The notes under the pieces are model-generated. The model was not told where the DNA came from and ran no database searches. It was given only the letters and a program-made list of their open reading frames with translations. A DNA stretch of 6,644 nt from an uncultured Coriobacteriaceae bacterium (lineage in GTDB: Bacteria > Actinomycetota > Coriobacteriia > Coriobacteriales > Eggerthellaceae): NCBI GenBank assembly GCA_902796815.1, contig CADBQL010000350.1:1-6644 (forward strand), given 5' to 3'. The translations under genes and the position numbers were made by a program. The stretch's first letter is position 1. Every line of letters starts with the position of its first letter. Shown here in pieces: positions 1-6,300 of this stretch.

Positions 1-1839
1 GCCAGCGACGACGCGCGCTCACGCGAGCAATCTGACCTGGCCCGTCAAGAAAGAATCGCGCAGGCAGAACAGGTCGCCGTCGAAGAGGCAAAGGCCAAAG
101 TAACCTCATGGACGACGAGCGCTTCTGCGCTTCGCGCCACAATTCCAAGCGCAGAAGCCGCAAAACAGGCTATCGAGGCCGGGCGCCAAGGAGGTCCGCT
201 CGAACGTCTTTCACTTTTCTTGTTTCCAAAGGACATCGCCTTCGACATCAACTTTGACGAGAACGCCCTTGAGGAATTGGCATCTAAGATCGACGAGACT
301 ATCGGAGATGCCAGGATAGATGCTACGGTTTCTATCGAGGACGGTGTCGCTGACGCCATCAAGGGACACGACGGCATGATGGTCGACCGCGCTTGGCTGT
401 CTAAGAAAATTGCTGAAGCCTTGCTCTCAGACGATGAAAACCCATCGTTTAATGCTGAGGTGAGCGCGGCACCCTCACGTACCACCTACGAGCAAGCTCA
501 GGAGATGAGCGGCTCGATTAACCGCGCGCTCAACTCGGGGCTTGCTTTCACATACCACCAGCAGAGCTGGTCTCCCGATGCAGCGGACATAGGTTCCTGG
601 ACACGCGTGAAGGTCTCAGAAGTCGAAGGCGGATACGACCTCAAGGTTGGCATCGATTCATCCGCCGCGACGGCAGACCTCGTCAAGCATCTTGATGCAT
701 CTTCGGACTCTTCGAATGTTATCGTCGATTTCGAAGACGTCGACGGGCAAATCATGGTCAGGACTTCAGGATCGGGCGTGATTCCTGAAGTCGGCGCGGC
801 AGTCAACCGAATTGGCGAGGTTCTCTACGGTCCTGGCGGCGCTGCGTGGGGATCGTCTACCGGAAACACACAGATTGAAGTGGGCGAGTCCAACGCCCCC
901 GAGTTGCTATCATTTGAGCAGGCAATTGATTTAAGCCTTATTACGGTTATCGGCCAATACACGACGGAGTTCTCCAATTCCGAAGGTACGGAAAACCGCA
1001 ATCACAACATAAAGCTTGCGGCTGATTTGCTCAACAACTCGATTACCGAGTCGAACGGTGGTCAATGGAGCTTCAACACCCATTCCGGCGACACGAACCA
1101 AGACCCACCGTTTTCGTCCGCTGGCTCGATCGTCGACGGCGAATACGTCGATTCTATTGGCGGAGGAATCTGCCAGGTCGCCACGACGGTGTTCAATGCC
1201 GTATACGAAGCGGGCCTCGATATCGTCGATCGCAAAAACCATTCGCTTTACATCGAAAGCTACCCCACGGGACGCGATGCAGCTGTCAGTTATCCCGAAA
1301 TGGATTTTGTCTGGTCAAACCCACTACCGAGCGATACCTTGCTCCAGCTATCCTACACCGATACGACCGTGACTGCGAAGCTGTACAGCACGCCGACCGG
1401 CTACAAGGTTTCTACCAAAACCGGCGAATGGGAAGAAGGCGAGAAGTACCATACGACGTATGAGGTCGATGACACGCTCGAAGAGGGAATGTCCTTCCTG
1501 AAGACAACCGGTTCTGACGGAAGCGAGATAACAGTCACGCGCAAGGTTACCAATGTTGATGGAAATGTCATCAAAGAAGATGAGTTCATTTCGACCTATG
1601 CGCCCAAAGACGAAGTTTACGCAATAGGCCCGGGAACCGACACAAGTGGGCTCGAGCGGGGCGACGAGGGATCCGACGAAGACGACGACGCCGACAGCGA
1701 TAGTTCGGATTCGGATGAAGATGACGACGAATCGCTTAATTCTGAAGATTCGGAAGAGTCTGATCCAGACTCGGAATCGGATGATGAAAGCGAATACGAA
1801 TCTGAGGGCGAAGAATACGATTCGACTGACGAAGGATAG
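1..1839 (+). CDS. VanW-family protein with PG-binding_4-like domains, G5-like region and acidic tail (5' partial)
   Basis: The frame is open from base 1 to the TAG at 1837-1839, giving 612 visible residues; the true start is upstream. The first in-frame start-like codon is TTG at 220. It has no ribosome binding site and would cut a domain, so I reject it. Residues about 1-35 are a charged, Ala/Glu/Gln-rich helical segment. Residues about 40-140 look like a PG_binding_4 (YkuD-associated) domain, including the AIEAGRQGG segment, and about 150-290 like a second, more diverged copy. The VanW domain spans about 320-450: an NRNHNIKLAA segment, SFNTHSG, the hallmark GGGICQVATTVFNAVYEAGL (G387-C391-Q392) and NHSLYIESYPTGRDAAV. 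A G5-like beta region covers about 479-535. Residues 554-612 are nearly all Asp, Glu and Ser. Such proteins are normally membrane-anchored with the bulk outside; that N-terminal anchor is not visible here. The biochemical role of VanW is unknown, and wall binding is inferred from the domains. The family call is secure, the function is not. Confidence 0.9.
   Translation, partial: ASDDARSREQSDLARQERIAQAEQVAVEEAKAKVTSWTTSASALRATIPSAEAAKQAIEAGRQGGPLERLSLFLFPKDIAFDINFDENALEELASKIDETIGDARIDATVSIEDGVADAIKGHDGMMVDRAWLSKKIAEALLSDDENPSFNAEVSAAPSRTTYEQAQEMSGSINRALNSGLAFTYHQQSWSPDAADIGSWTRVKVSEVEGGYDLKVGIDSSAATADLVKHLDASSDSSNVIVDFEDVDGQIMVRTSGSGVIPEVGAAVNRIGEVLYGPGGAAWGSSTGNTQIEVGESNAPELLSFEQAIDLSLITVIGQYTTEFSNSEGTENRNHNIKLAADLLNNSITESNGGQWSFNTHSGDTNQDPPFSSAGSIVDGEYVDSIGGGICQVATTVFNAVYEAGLDIVDRKNHSLYIESYPTGRDAAVSYPEMDFVWSNPLPSDTLLQLSYTDTTVTAKLYSTPTGYKVSTKTGEWEEGEKYHTTYEVDDTLEEGMSFLKTTGSDGSEITVTRKVTNVDGNVIKEDEFISTYAPKDEVYAIGPGTDTSGLERGDEGSDEDDDADSDSSDSDEDDDESLNSEDSEESDPDSESDDESEYESEGEEYDSTDEG
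1660..1836 (+). other. Region encoding Asp/Glu/Ser low-complexity C-terminal tail
   Basis: These 59 codons encode residues 554-612 of the VanW-family protein. By my count they include 19 Asp, 15 Glu and 14 Ser, and no Lys, Arg or His. The DNA is a patchwork of GAY, GAR and TCN/AGY codons, with GATTCGGA recurring at 1708-1715 and 1747-1754. Codon choice varies, so this is not a clean tandem array. No LPXTG motif, hydrophobic segment or basic tail follows, so it is not a cell-wall sorting spacer of the staphylococcal Ser-Asp type. Confidence 0.9.
1831..1836 (+). promoter_or_regulatory. Ribosome binding site GAAGGA deciding the GTG start of the carboxypeptidase gene
   Basis: GAAGGA lies inside the last codons of the VanW gene, 8 bases before the GTG at 1845. 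It supports the unusual GTG start and suggests coupled translation of the two genes. Confidence 0.7.
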
Positions 1840-1844
1840 CTTAG

Positions 1845-3275
1845 GTGGTTTGCATAACTGGAACAAAACGCATTCACCGCGCGCAGCTTGCAAGTCTTGT
1901 GCGTAATTTTGCCTGCATTCTCGTTATCGCCGCGGTTTGTGCCCTTTTCACTTGCCTAGCTCCGAACCCTGCTTTCGCGGAAGTCAAAAAAGCCGATGTG
2001 ATTTGCGGCATAAGCGTCGAACAGCGCGGATCGTCAGTGGCGGAATGCCCCTCGATCGATGCAACGTATGCTGTGCTGATGGGCCAAGATGGAACGGTGT
2101 ACTTTGAACGCGATGCGCAAGCGCCATCGCAAATCGCATCGATTACGAAGGTTATGACTGCGATAGTCGCACTTGATAACGCGCGTGAAGGCACCCAGAT
2201 AACCGTCAGCGAATCGGCGGCGGCCATCGGCGAGTCGAGCGCCAACCTTCAAGCCGGGGACGTGATGGATCTCGACGCTGCGCTCAAAGCGCTGCTTGTC
2301 CCCTCCGGCAACGACGCTGCGCAAGCGCTCGCCGAAACCATCGGAACGCAGATGATCGAAGATGACTCGACGCGCGGGATAGACCCGGTCGTCGTATTCG
2401 TACAAGCAATGAACGACAAAGCTGCAGAGATAGGCTGTGTCGATACAACGTACACGAACCCACATGGCCTTGATGACGGCGAGTGGGCAGGAAGCTTGCA
2501 TAGCACGGCCCTCGACCAGGCGAAAGTCGCCCAATGTGCTATGGGATACGAACAGATACGTACGATTGTCGCAGGTGGCTCCACAACGATCAAGGTTCAG
2601 CGGGACGGCAAAGCAACAGATGTCGACCTCGAAACAACCGACGAGCTTCTCGAAATGTACGAATACACGATAGGCGTGAAGACGGGCGTAACAGACTTGG
2701 CAGGACCGTCTTTCATGGGAGCCGCCAATAAGGACGGCCTTGAACTGTATTCGATTGTATTGGGCTCGACAGACGAATACCAGCGATTCGCAGATACGAA
2801 GACGCTTTTCACATGGGCCTATGACCATGTCCACGATTTGGCGCTTGCTCAAACAGACGAAGTTGCCACGATGACATTCGACGGCACCGAACGCGAGGTG
2901 CCCGTCATCGGAGAAGCCTCCCTCGCCGAATGGACCGATAAGACCGTCAAGGCTACGCTTGCTCAACCGGACGCGACTATTTCGGTTTTCGATCTGGAGG
3001 GCAACGTCAGTCAAGCCGTGACCTTCGATGATTTGTACGGAACGGTTCATGAAGGAGATAAGGTCGGCTCGATTGTCTATAAACAGCGGAACATGGTAGT
3101 AGCAGAGCAGGATCTTTTGGCATGTGAGACGGTTGAAGCCCCCAACCCAATCGAGACGATCCAGATTGCCTGGACGCGTTTCACATCGGGATTGACAGGT
3201 GCGCAAACGCAAGCGGATTCGATAGTTTACAATGTAATGCCGATAATAAACAACAACGTCTCGAATGCGGCATAG
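1845..3275 (+). CDS. Exported serine-type D-alanyl-D-alanine carboxypeptidase (peptidase S11, DacA/DacF-like)
   Basis: The 476-residue product is a low-molecular-weight penicillin-binding protein that removes the terminal D-Ala from peptidoglycan pentapeptides outside the membrane. It starts at GTG 1845, chosen because GAAGGA lies 8 bases upstream and because this start gives a complete signal peptide: basic residues at 8-20, a hydrophobic core at about 22-37 and a signal peptidase I site after Ala45 (AFA|EV). The three penicillin-binding motifs are present and well spaced: SITK (Ser99, Lys102), SGN (154-156) and KTG (279-281). The family signature NPHGLD is at 205-210. Residues about 340-430 resemble the beta-rich PBP5 C-terminal domain. 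The segment after 433 (PIETIQIAWTRF) could be the amphipathic membrane-anchoring helix usual in the family, followed by about 26 extra residues. It lies 5 bases after the VanW gene, so the two are very probably co-transcribed. The enzyme class is secure; the exact dac name is not, so no symbol is given. Confidence 0.95.
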   Translation: MVCITGTKRIHRAQLASLVRNFACILVIAAVCALFTCLAPNPAFAEVKKADVICGISVEQRGSSVAECPSIDATYAVLMGQDGTVYFERDAQAPSQIASITKVMTAIVALDNAREGTQITVSESAAAIGESSANLQAGDVMDLDAALKALLVPSGNDAAQALAETIGTQMIEDDSTRGIDPVVVFVQAMNDKAAEIGCVDTTYTNPHGLDDGEWAGSLHSTALDQAKVAQCAMGYEQIRTIVAGGSTTIKVQRDGKATDVDLETTDELLEMYEYTIGVKTGVTDLAGPSFMGAANKDGLELYSIVLGSTDEYQRFADTKTLFTWAYDHVHDLALAQTDEVATMTFDGTEREVPVIGEASLAEWTDKTVKATLAQPDATISVFDLEGNVSQAVTFDDLYGTVHEGDKVGSIVYKQRNMVVAEQDLLACETVEAPNPIETIQIAWTRFTSGLTGAQTQADSIVYNVMPIINNNVSNAA

Positions 3276-3302
3276 GGCACACGAGCAAGAAGGGAACAGA
3301 CT

Positions 3303-3749
3303 ATGGGCGGGACATGTCCGGTGTGCAATAACAGCCTCGAAGATGGACTCACAGCATGCCCCTATTGCGGCTTTCGCATCCTGGGCTCCACCCAGAGCTT
3401 CCAACCGATCAAGATCGACGTACGGAGCGAGTACGAAAAACCGAAAAAACCGATGCAAAAGCATCAGCTAAGCGTTATTCGCGGTCCTCAAACTGGCATG
3501 GAAATCACGCTGAAAGAAGGTCGCTCAAGCGTCGGGCGCGACCCGCAGTGCGATGTTTTCCTCAACGACATGACCGTTTCGCGAAGCCATGCGATGATCG
3601 AAATCAACAGCAAAGGATGCGTCATTCGCGATATGAACTCATTCAACGGTATTTGGGTGAACGACCGCATGGTCGATGTGTGCTTGCTCAAGACGGGCGA
3701 CGTGCTGCAAATCGGAGCGTTTTGCCTCGTGTATAAAGAACGGCAATAG
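3303..3749 (+). CDS. Zinc-ribbon plus FHA-domain protein
   Basis: This 148-residue protein has no signal peptide or membrane segment, so it should be cytoplasmic. Residues 5-22 form a zinc ribbon with CPVC (Cys5, Cys8) and CPYC (Cys19, Cys22). A basic, proline-containing linker (about 35-53) leads to a forkhead-associated domain at about 55-146. That domain carries the conserved phosphothreonine-pocket motifs: Gly78-Arg79, the SRSH motif (Ser93, Arg94, His96) and Asn115-Gly116. FHA domains bind phosphothreonine on proteins phosphorylated by Ser/Thr kinases. In other actinomycetes FHA proteins often sit beside wall-synthesis genes and report kinase signals to them. The gene follows the carboxypeptidase by 27 bases with an AGAAGGGA ribosome site at 3288-3295, 7 bases before the ATG. 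The partner and target are unknown, and no kinase or phosphatase gene is in the window. The domain calls are firm; a role in wall control is inference from position. Confidence 0.93.
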   Translation: MGGTCPVCNNSLEDGLTACPYCGFRILGSTQSFQPIKIDVRSEYEKPKKPMQKHQLSVIRGPQTGMEITLKEGRSSVGRDPQCDVFLNDMTVSRSHAMIEINSKGCVIRDMNSFNGIWVNDRMVDVCLLKTGDVLQIGAFCLVYKERQ

Positions 3750-3775
3750 CAAGACAGTTGGATATTGCAGCAGAT

Positions 3776-3781
3776 CGGAGA
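3776..3781 (+). promoter_or_regulatory. Ribosome binding site CGGAGA deciding the iorA start
   Basis: CGGAGA ends 5 bases before the ATG at 3787. The iorA frame is open back into the FHA gene, with an in-frame start-like codon at 3676. The ribosome site and the beginning of family similarity (GNEAIARGA, residues 6-14) place the start at 3787. A second in-frame ATG at 3796 is only 7 residues-equivalent less supported by spacing. Confidence 0.65.
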
Positions 3782-3786
3782 ATAGT

Positions 3787-5550
3787 ATGCAATTAATGAG
3801 CGGAAACGAAGCCATTGCGCGTGGCGCATGGGAAGCGGGCTGCTCGATTGGCGTGGCGTATCCAGGAACGCCGTCAACCGAAACCATGGAATCGTTTGCG
3901 ACCTATGATGGCGTATACGCAGAATGGTGCACGAACGAAAAAGTAGCAGTCGAAGTTGGCATCGGCGCGTCTGCTGCAGGTGCGCGCGTGCTATCCACCA
4001 TGAAGCACGTCGGCGTAAACGTAGCTGCCGACCCGTTGTTCACGGCAGCGTACACGGGTGTTAACGGCGGTTACGTGATATTAGCCGCAGACGATCCGGG
4101 AATGTACTCATCCCAAAACGAGCAGGATTCGCATTATTACGCGTGTGCTTCGCATACGCCCATGCTCGACCCCGCCGACGCCCAGGAGGCGCTTGACTTC
4201 ACGCGGGATGCCTACGAGCTTTCGGAGCGCTTCGACGTACCGTTCTTGATTCGCTCGACCGTGCGCGTCTCGCACACCAAAACACCTGTCGAGGTAGGCG
4301 AGCGCATCGATTATCAACTCAAACCCTATGAGAAAAATGCTCCCAAATGGGTCATGATGCCCGCTTACGCCAAGCCCCGTCGCAAAGTGCAACTCAAGCG
4401 CATCGATGACCTCAAGGCCTGGGTTGAGACCTGCCCGTACAACCGAGCCGTACAGAAAGGCGCTGAAATCGGCGTCATCTGCTGTGGAGCCGTGTATCAG
4501 CACGTGCTCGACGCTTTGCCCGACGCCTCGGTGTTCAAGCTCGGCGTAACATGGCCGCTTCCCGAACAAGCGCTCAAATCGTTCGCTGCCTCCGTCAAGC
4601 GCGTATTCGTCGTCGAAGAAGGCAGCGAATACCTCAGCGAGCAGGTTCGTTCACTCGGAATCGACCTTTCGCCCTTCTCAGATACGCTCCCCAAAGACGG
4701 CGAATTGAGCCCGGGGCTGATAAAGAAGGCGTTCGGCATTGCTGAACCTGCGCACCACGACGTGCCTGACGATGTGCCCGGCCGACCGCCTGCGCTGTGC
4801 GCCGGCTGCCCGCATCGGCTTGTCTTCAAAGAACTTTCGCGTATCAAGGCCATCGTGACAGGCGACATCGGCTGCTACACGCTCGGCGCGCTGCCGCCGC
4901 TTGCCTCGATAGACACATGCGTCGACATGGGCGCGTCCGTCTCGATGTCGCACGGTTTCGAACTCGCGCTCGCAGGCACAGAGCACAAGCCTGTTGTTGC
5001 AGTAATCGGCGACTCAACTTTCGGTCACTCCGGCTTATCATCGCTTATCACCACCGTGTACAACAAAGGCGCAGGAACCGTATGCATTCTTGACAATCGC
5101 ACGACGGCGATGACCGGTCGTCAGGGCAATCCCTTCAACGGCATGACCCTGCAGAATCGCGAGAGCCGCGAACTTGATCTCGTCGGCCTCGTGAAAGCGC
5201 TCGGCGTCGAACATGTCGAGCAAGTCAATCCTCATGACATGAAGGCCGTGCGCTCGGCATTGAAAACGGCTACGACCGAACAAGCGGGCGAATTAAGCGT
5301 CATCGTCTTTAAAGCACCCTGCGTGCTGCTCCACCGCCAGCGCAAACCACATTTCTTCGTGAACGCCGACTGTCGTTCCTGCGGCGTCTGCGCTACGCTC
5401 GGATGCCCTGCTATCAGCAAAGATGCCGAAACGGGCATCGCAGCCATCGATCCTCTCATGTGCATTGGCTGTGGACAGTGCGCCCAGTACTGCGCATTCG
5501 ACGCCATCGAGCAAATCAACGATTCTGCGATGGAAGGAGGTGCGCGATGA
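3787..5550 (+). CDS. iorA: Indolepyruvate:ferredoxin oxidoreductase alpha subunit
   Basis: The 587-residue product is the catalytic subunit of IOR (EC 1.2.7.8). With IorB it converts indolepyruvate and other aryl-pyruvates plus CoA to aryl-acetyl-CoA and CO2, reducing ferredoxin in the cytoplasm. The N-terminal pyrimidine-binding half begins with GNEAIARGAWEAG (6-18) and YPGTPSTE (25-32), and carries a conserved-type glutamate at 56. CAGCPHR is at 338-344 and is followed by the GDIGCYTLG segment. The thiamine-diphosphate motif runs from GDS (408-410) to Asp436-Asn437. The C-terminus is a two-cluster ferredoxin domain. Cluster one has Cys529, 532, 535 and 540 (CxxCxxCxxxxCP) and cluster two has Cys559, 562, 565 and 569, so it should hold two [4Fe-4S] clusters. 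Length is normal and all key residues are present. The gene lies 37 bases after the FHA gene and overlaps iorB by ATGA, so the two subunits are translated together. Substrate preference among aromatic 2-ketoacids cannot be read from the sequence. Confidence 0.96.
   Translation: MQLMSGNEAIARGAWEAGCSIGVAYPGTPSTETMESFATYDGVYAEWCTNEKVAVEVGIGASAAGARVLSTMKHVGVNVAADPLFTAAYTGVNGGYVILAADDPGMYSSQNEQDSHYYACASHTPMLDPADAQEALDFTRDAYELSERFDVPFLIRSTVRVSHTKTPVEVGERIDYQLKPYEKNAPKWVMMPAYAKPRRKVQLKRIDDLKAWVETCPYNRAVQKGAEIGVICCGAVYQHVLDALPDASVFKLGVTWPLPEQALKSFAASVKRVFVVEEGSEYLSEQVRSLGIDLSPFSDTLPKDGELSPGLIKKAFGIAEPAHHDVPDDVPGRPPALCAGCPHRLVFKELSRIKAIVTGDIGCYTLGALPPLASIDTCVDMGASVSMSHGFELALAGTEHKPVVAVIGDSTFGHSGLSSLITTVYNKGAGTVCILDNRTTAMTGRQGNPFNGMTLQNRESRELDLVGLVKALGVEHVEQVNPHDMKAVRSALKTATTEQAGELSVIVFKAPCVLLHRQRKPHFFVNADCRSCGVCATLGCPAISKDAETGIAAIDPLMCIGCGQCAQYCAFDAIEQINDSAMEGGAR
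5532..5540 (+). promoter_or_regulatory. Strong ribosome binding site of iorB inside iorA
   Basis: GGAAGGAGG lies within the last iorA codons, 6 bases before the iorB ATG at 5547. It fixes the iorB start and rules out the longer open frame reaching back to 5403. Confidence 0.85.
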
Positions 5551-6128
5551 GCGACGCTAAGACGATTTTACTGTGCGGAGTCGGCGGTCAAGGCACTATT
5601 CTTGCAGCTGATTTGCTTGCACGTGCCGCTTCAGCAGCTGGATTCGTTGTGAAAGTTTCAGAAATTCATGGCATGGCCCAGCGCGGCGGCGCCGTCACGA
5701 CGGTCGTGCGCTACGGCACCAAGGTTAACTCCATGGTTGCTGACATAGGCCAGACGGACTGCATCGTTTCTTTCGAAACGACCGAAGCGCTCCGCAATAT
5801 AGCATTTCTCAAAGAGGGCGGCTTTTTGCTTGTCGCCGATGAATCGATCAAACCGCTGCCCGTAGCTTGCGGCCGAGCATCCATGCCGCATAATGCGCGC
5901 GAACGGCTTTCTGATTGCGGAGCCGTACTGATTCCCGCTCATGCTCTGGCGCTTGAAGCCGGTAATGCAAAATGCGAAAACGTAGCGATCCTTGGCGCAC
6001 TCGAATCGCAGCTTGGTTTTGGGTCTGATGTATGGCTCGATGTCATACGCGAACGCGTGCCTGCAAAAACCATTGATGCGAATGTTGCGGCCTTCGAGCT
6101 CGGTCGCTCGTTTGCTCAGGCAAACTAA
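5547..6128 (+). CDS. iorB: Indolepyruvate:ferredoxin oxidoreductase beta subunit
   Basis: The 193-residue product is the small subunit of the IOR complex and corresponds to the gamma domain of pyruvate/2-ketoacid:ferredoxin oxidoreductases. It is needed with IorA for oxidative decarboxylation of aryl-pyruvates during aromatic amino acid fermentation. Near the N-terminus it has the family glycine-rich motif GVGGQGTILAADLLA (11-25). This is followed by SEIHGMAQRGGAV (38-50), the characteristic segment of this subunit class. Length is typical of IorB (about 190-200). The ATG overlaps the iorA stop as ATGA and has a near-consensus GGAAGGAGG site inside iorA, so the two are translationally coupled. 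No phenylacetate-CoA ligase or aminotransferase gene, sometimes found next to iorAB, follows in this window; transcription probably ends at the hairpin just downstream. Confidence 0.95.
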   Translation: MSDAKTILLCGVGGQGTILAADLLARAASAAGFVVKVSEIHGMAQRGGAVTTVVRYGTKVNSMVADIGQTDCIVSFETTEALRNIAFLKEGGFLLVADESIKPLPVACGRASMPHNARERLSDCGAVLIPAHALALEAGNAKCENVAILGALESQLGFGSDVWLDVIRERVPAKTIDANVAAFELGRSFAQAN

Positions 6129-6139
6129 GTGTTGATTGC

Positions 6140-6174
6140 TTGCCTCGCATGGATGCTGCACCCATGCGAGGCAA
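6140..6174 (+). terminator. Perfect 13-bp hairpin after iorB, probable terminator
   Basis: TTGCCTCGCATGG (6140-6152) pairs perfectly with CCATGCGAGGCAA (6162-6174) around a 9-base loop, starting 11 bases after the iorB stop. There is no T-run directly after the stem; the nearest, T6 at 6200-6205, is 25 bases on. It is therefore not a canonical intrinsic terminator, though U-poor hairpin terminators are described in high-GC Gram-positives. It could also be a 3' stabilising structure or act on both strands. Confidence 0.65.
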
Positions 6175-6234
6175 TGATACTAAATGCTCTCTATTCGACT
6201 TTTTTGATATCAGCCTTTTAGGTTCCCGCATGAC

Positions 6235-6256
6235 TTCCTCGATGATGGTCGAGGAA
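6235..6256 (+). repeat. 8-bp inverted repeat in the gluQ leader
   Basis: TTCCTCGA (6235-6242) and TCGAGGAA (6249-6256) are perfect inverse copies separated by TGATGG. As RNA, the stem could add a U-G pair to close a four-base loop. It lies 45 bases ahead of the gluQ ATG. It may be an operator or a leader hairpin; the sequence alone does not say which, and I see no convincing -35/-10 pair around it. Confidence 0.5.
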
Positions 6257-6300
6257 ACACGATTAAGGGACTGATTCTCGATTCGCTGTAAGAATTATCC

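Noticed and set aside
220..222. TTG as the start of the VanW gene
   Set aside because: The frame is open to base 1, the upstream residues complete a PG_binding_4-like domain, and there is no ribosome site before the TTG.
1348..1893. Minus-strand open frames opposite the VanW C-terminus, one Ser-rich (1617-1877) and one Arg/Phe/Ile-rich
   Set aside because: Their odd composition is the mirror image of the GAY/GAR/TCN codons of the acidic tail. They are antisense to a real gene and have no ribosome site.
1940..1958. Lipobox-like Leu-Phe-Thr-Cys in the carboxypeptidase signal peptide
   Set aside because: Thr before the Cys and Phe at -2 do not fit a lipobox, and a good signal peptidase I site (AFA|EV) follows eight residues later.
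1..3275. Vancomycin-resistance cluster
   Set aside because: VanW alone does not define resistance. No VanH, D-Ala-D-Lac ligase, VanX or VanRS gene is present, and the carboxypeptidase is of the ordinary S11 type.
2034..3464. Long open frame on the minus strand (476 codons) across the carboxypeptidase and FHA genes
   Set aside because: It lies antisense to two genes with clear motifs. The predicted protein is rich in Arg, Cys and Ile without any recognisable domain, and is explained by codon bias of the + strand genes.
3676..3786. N-terminal extension of iorA overlapping the FHA gene
   Set aside because: The extra 37 residues do not match the family, and a ribosome site precedes ATG 3787.
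5403..5546. N-terminal extension of iorB inside iorA
   Set aside because: The region encodes the IorA ferredoxin cysteines in the other frame, and the strong GGAAGGAGG site fixes the start at 5547.
6230..6274. Possible 14-codon leader peptide before gluQ
   Set aside because: There is only a weak AGG upstream and no run of regulatory codons. A frame this short occurs easily by chance and overlaps the inverted repeat.
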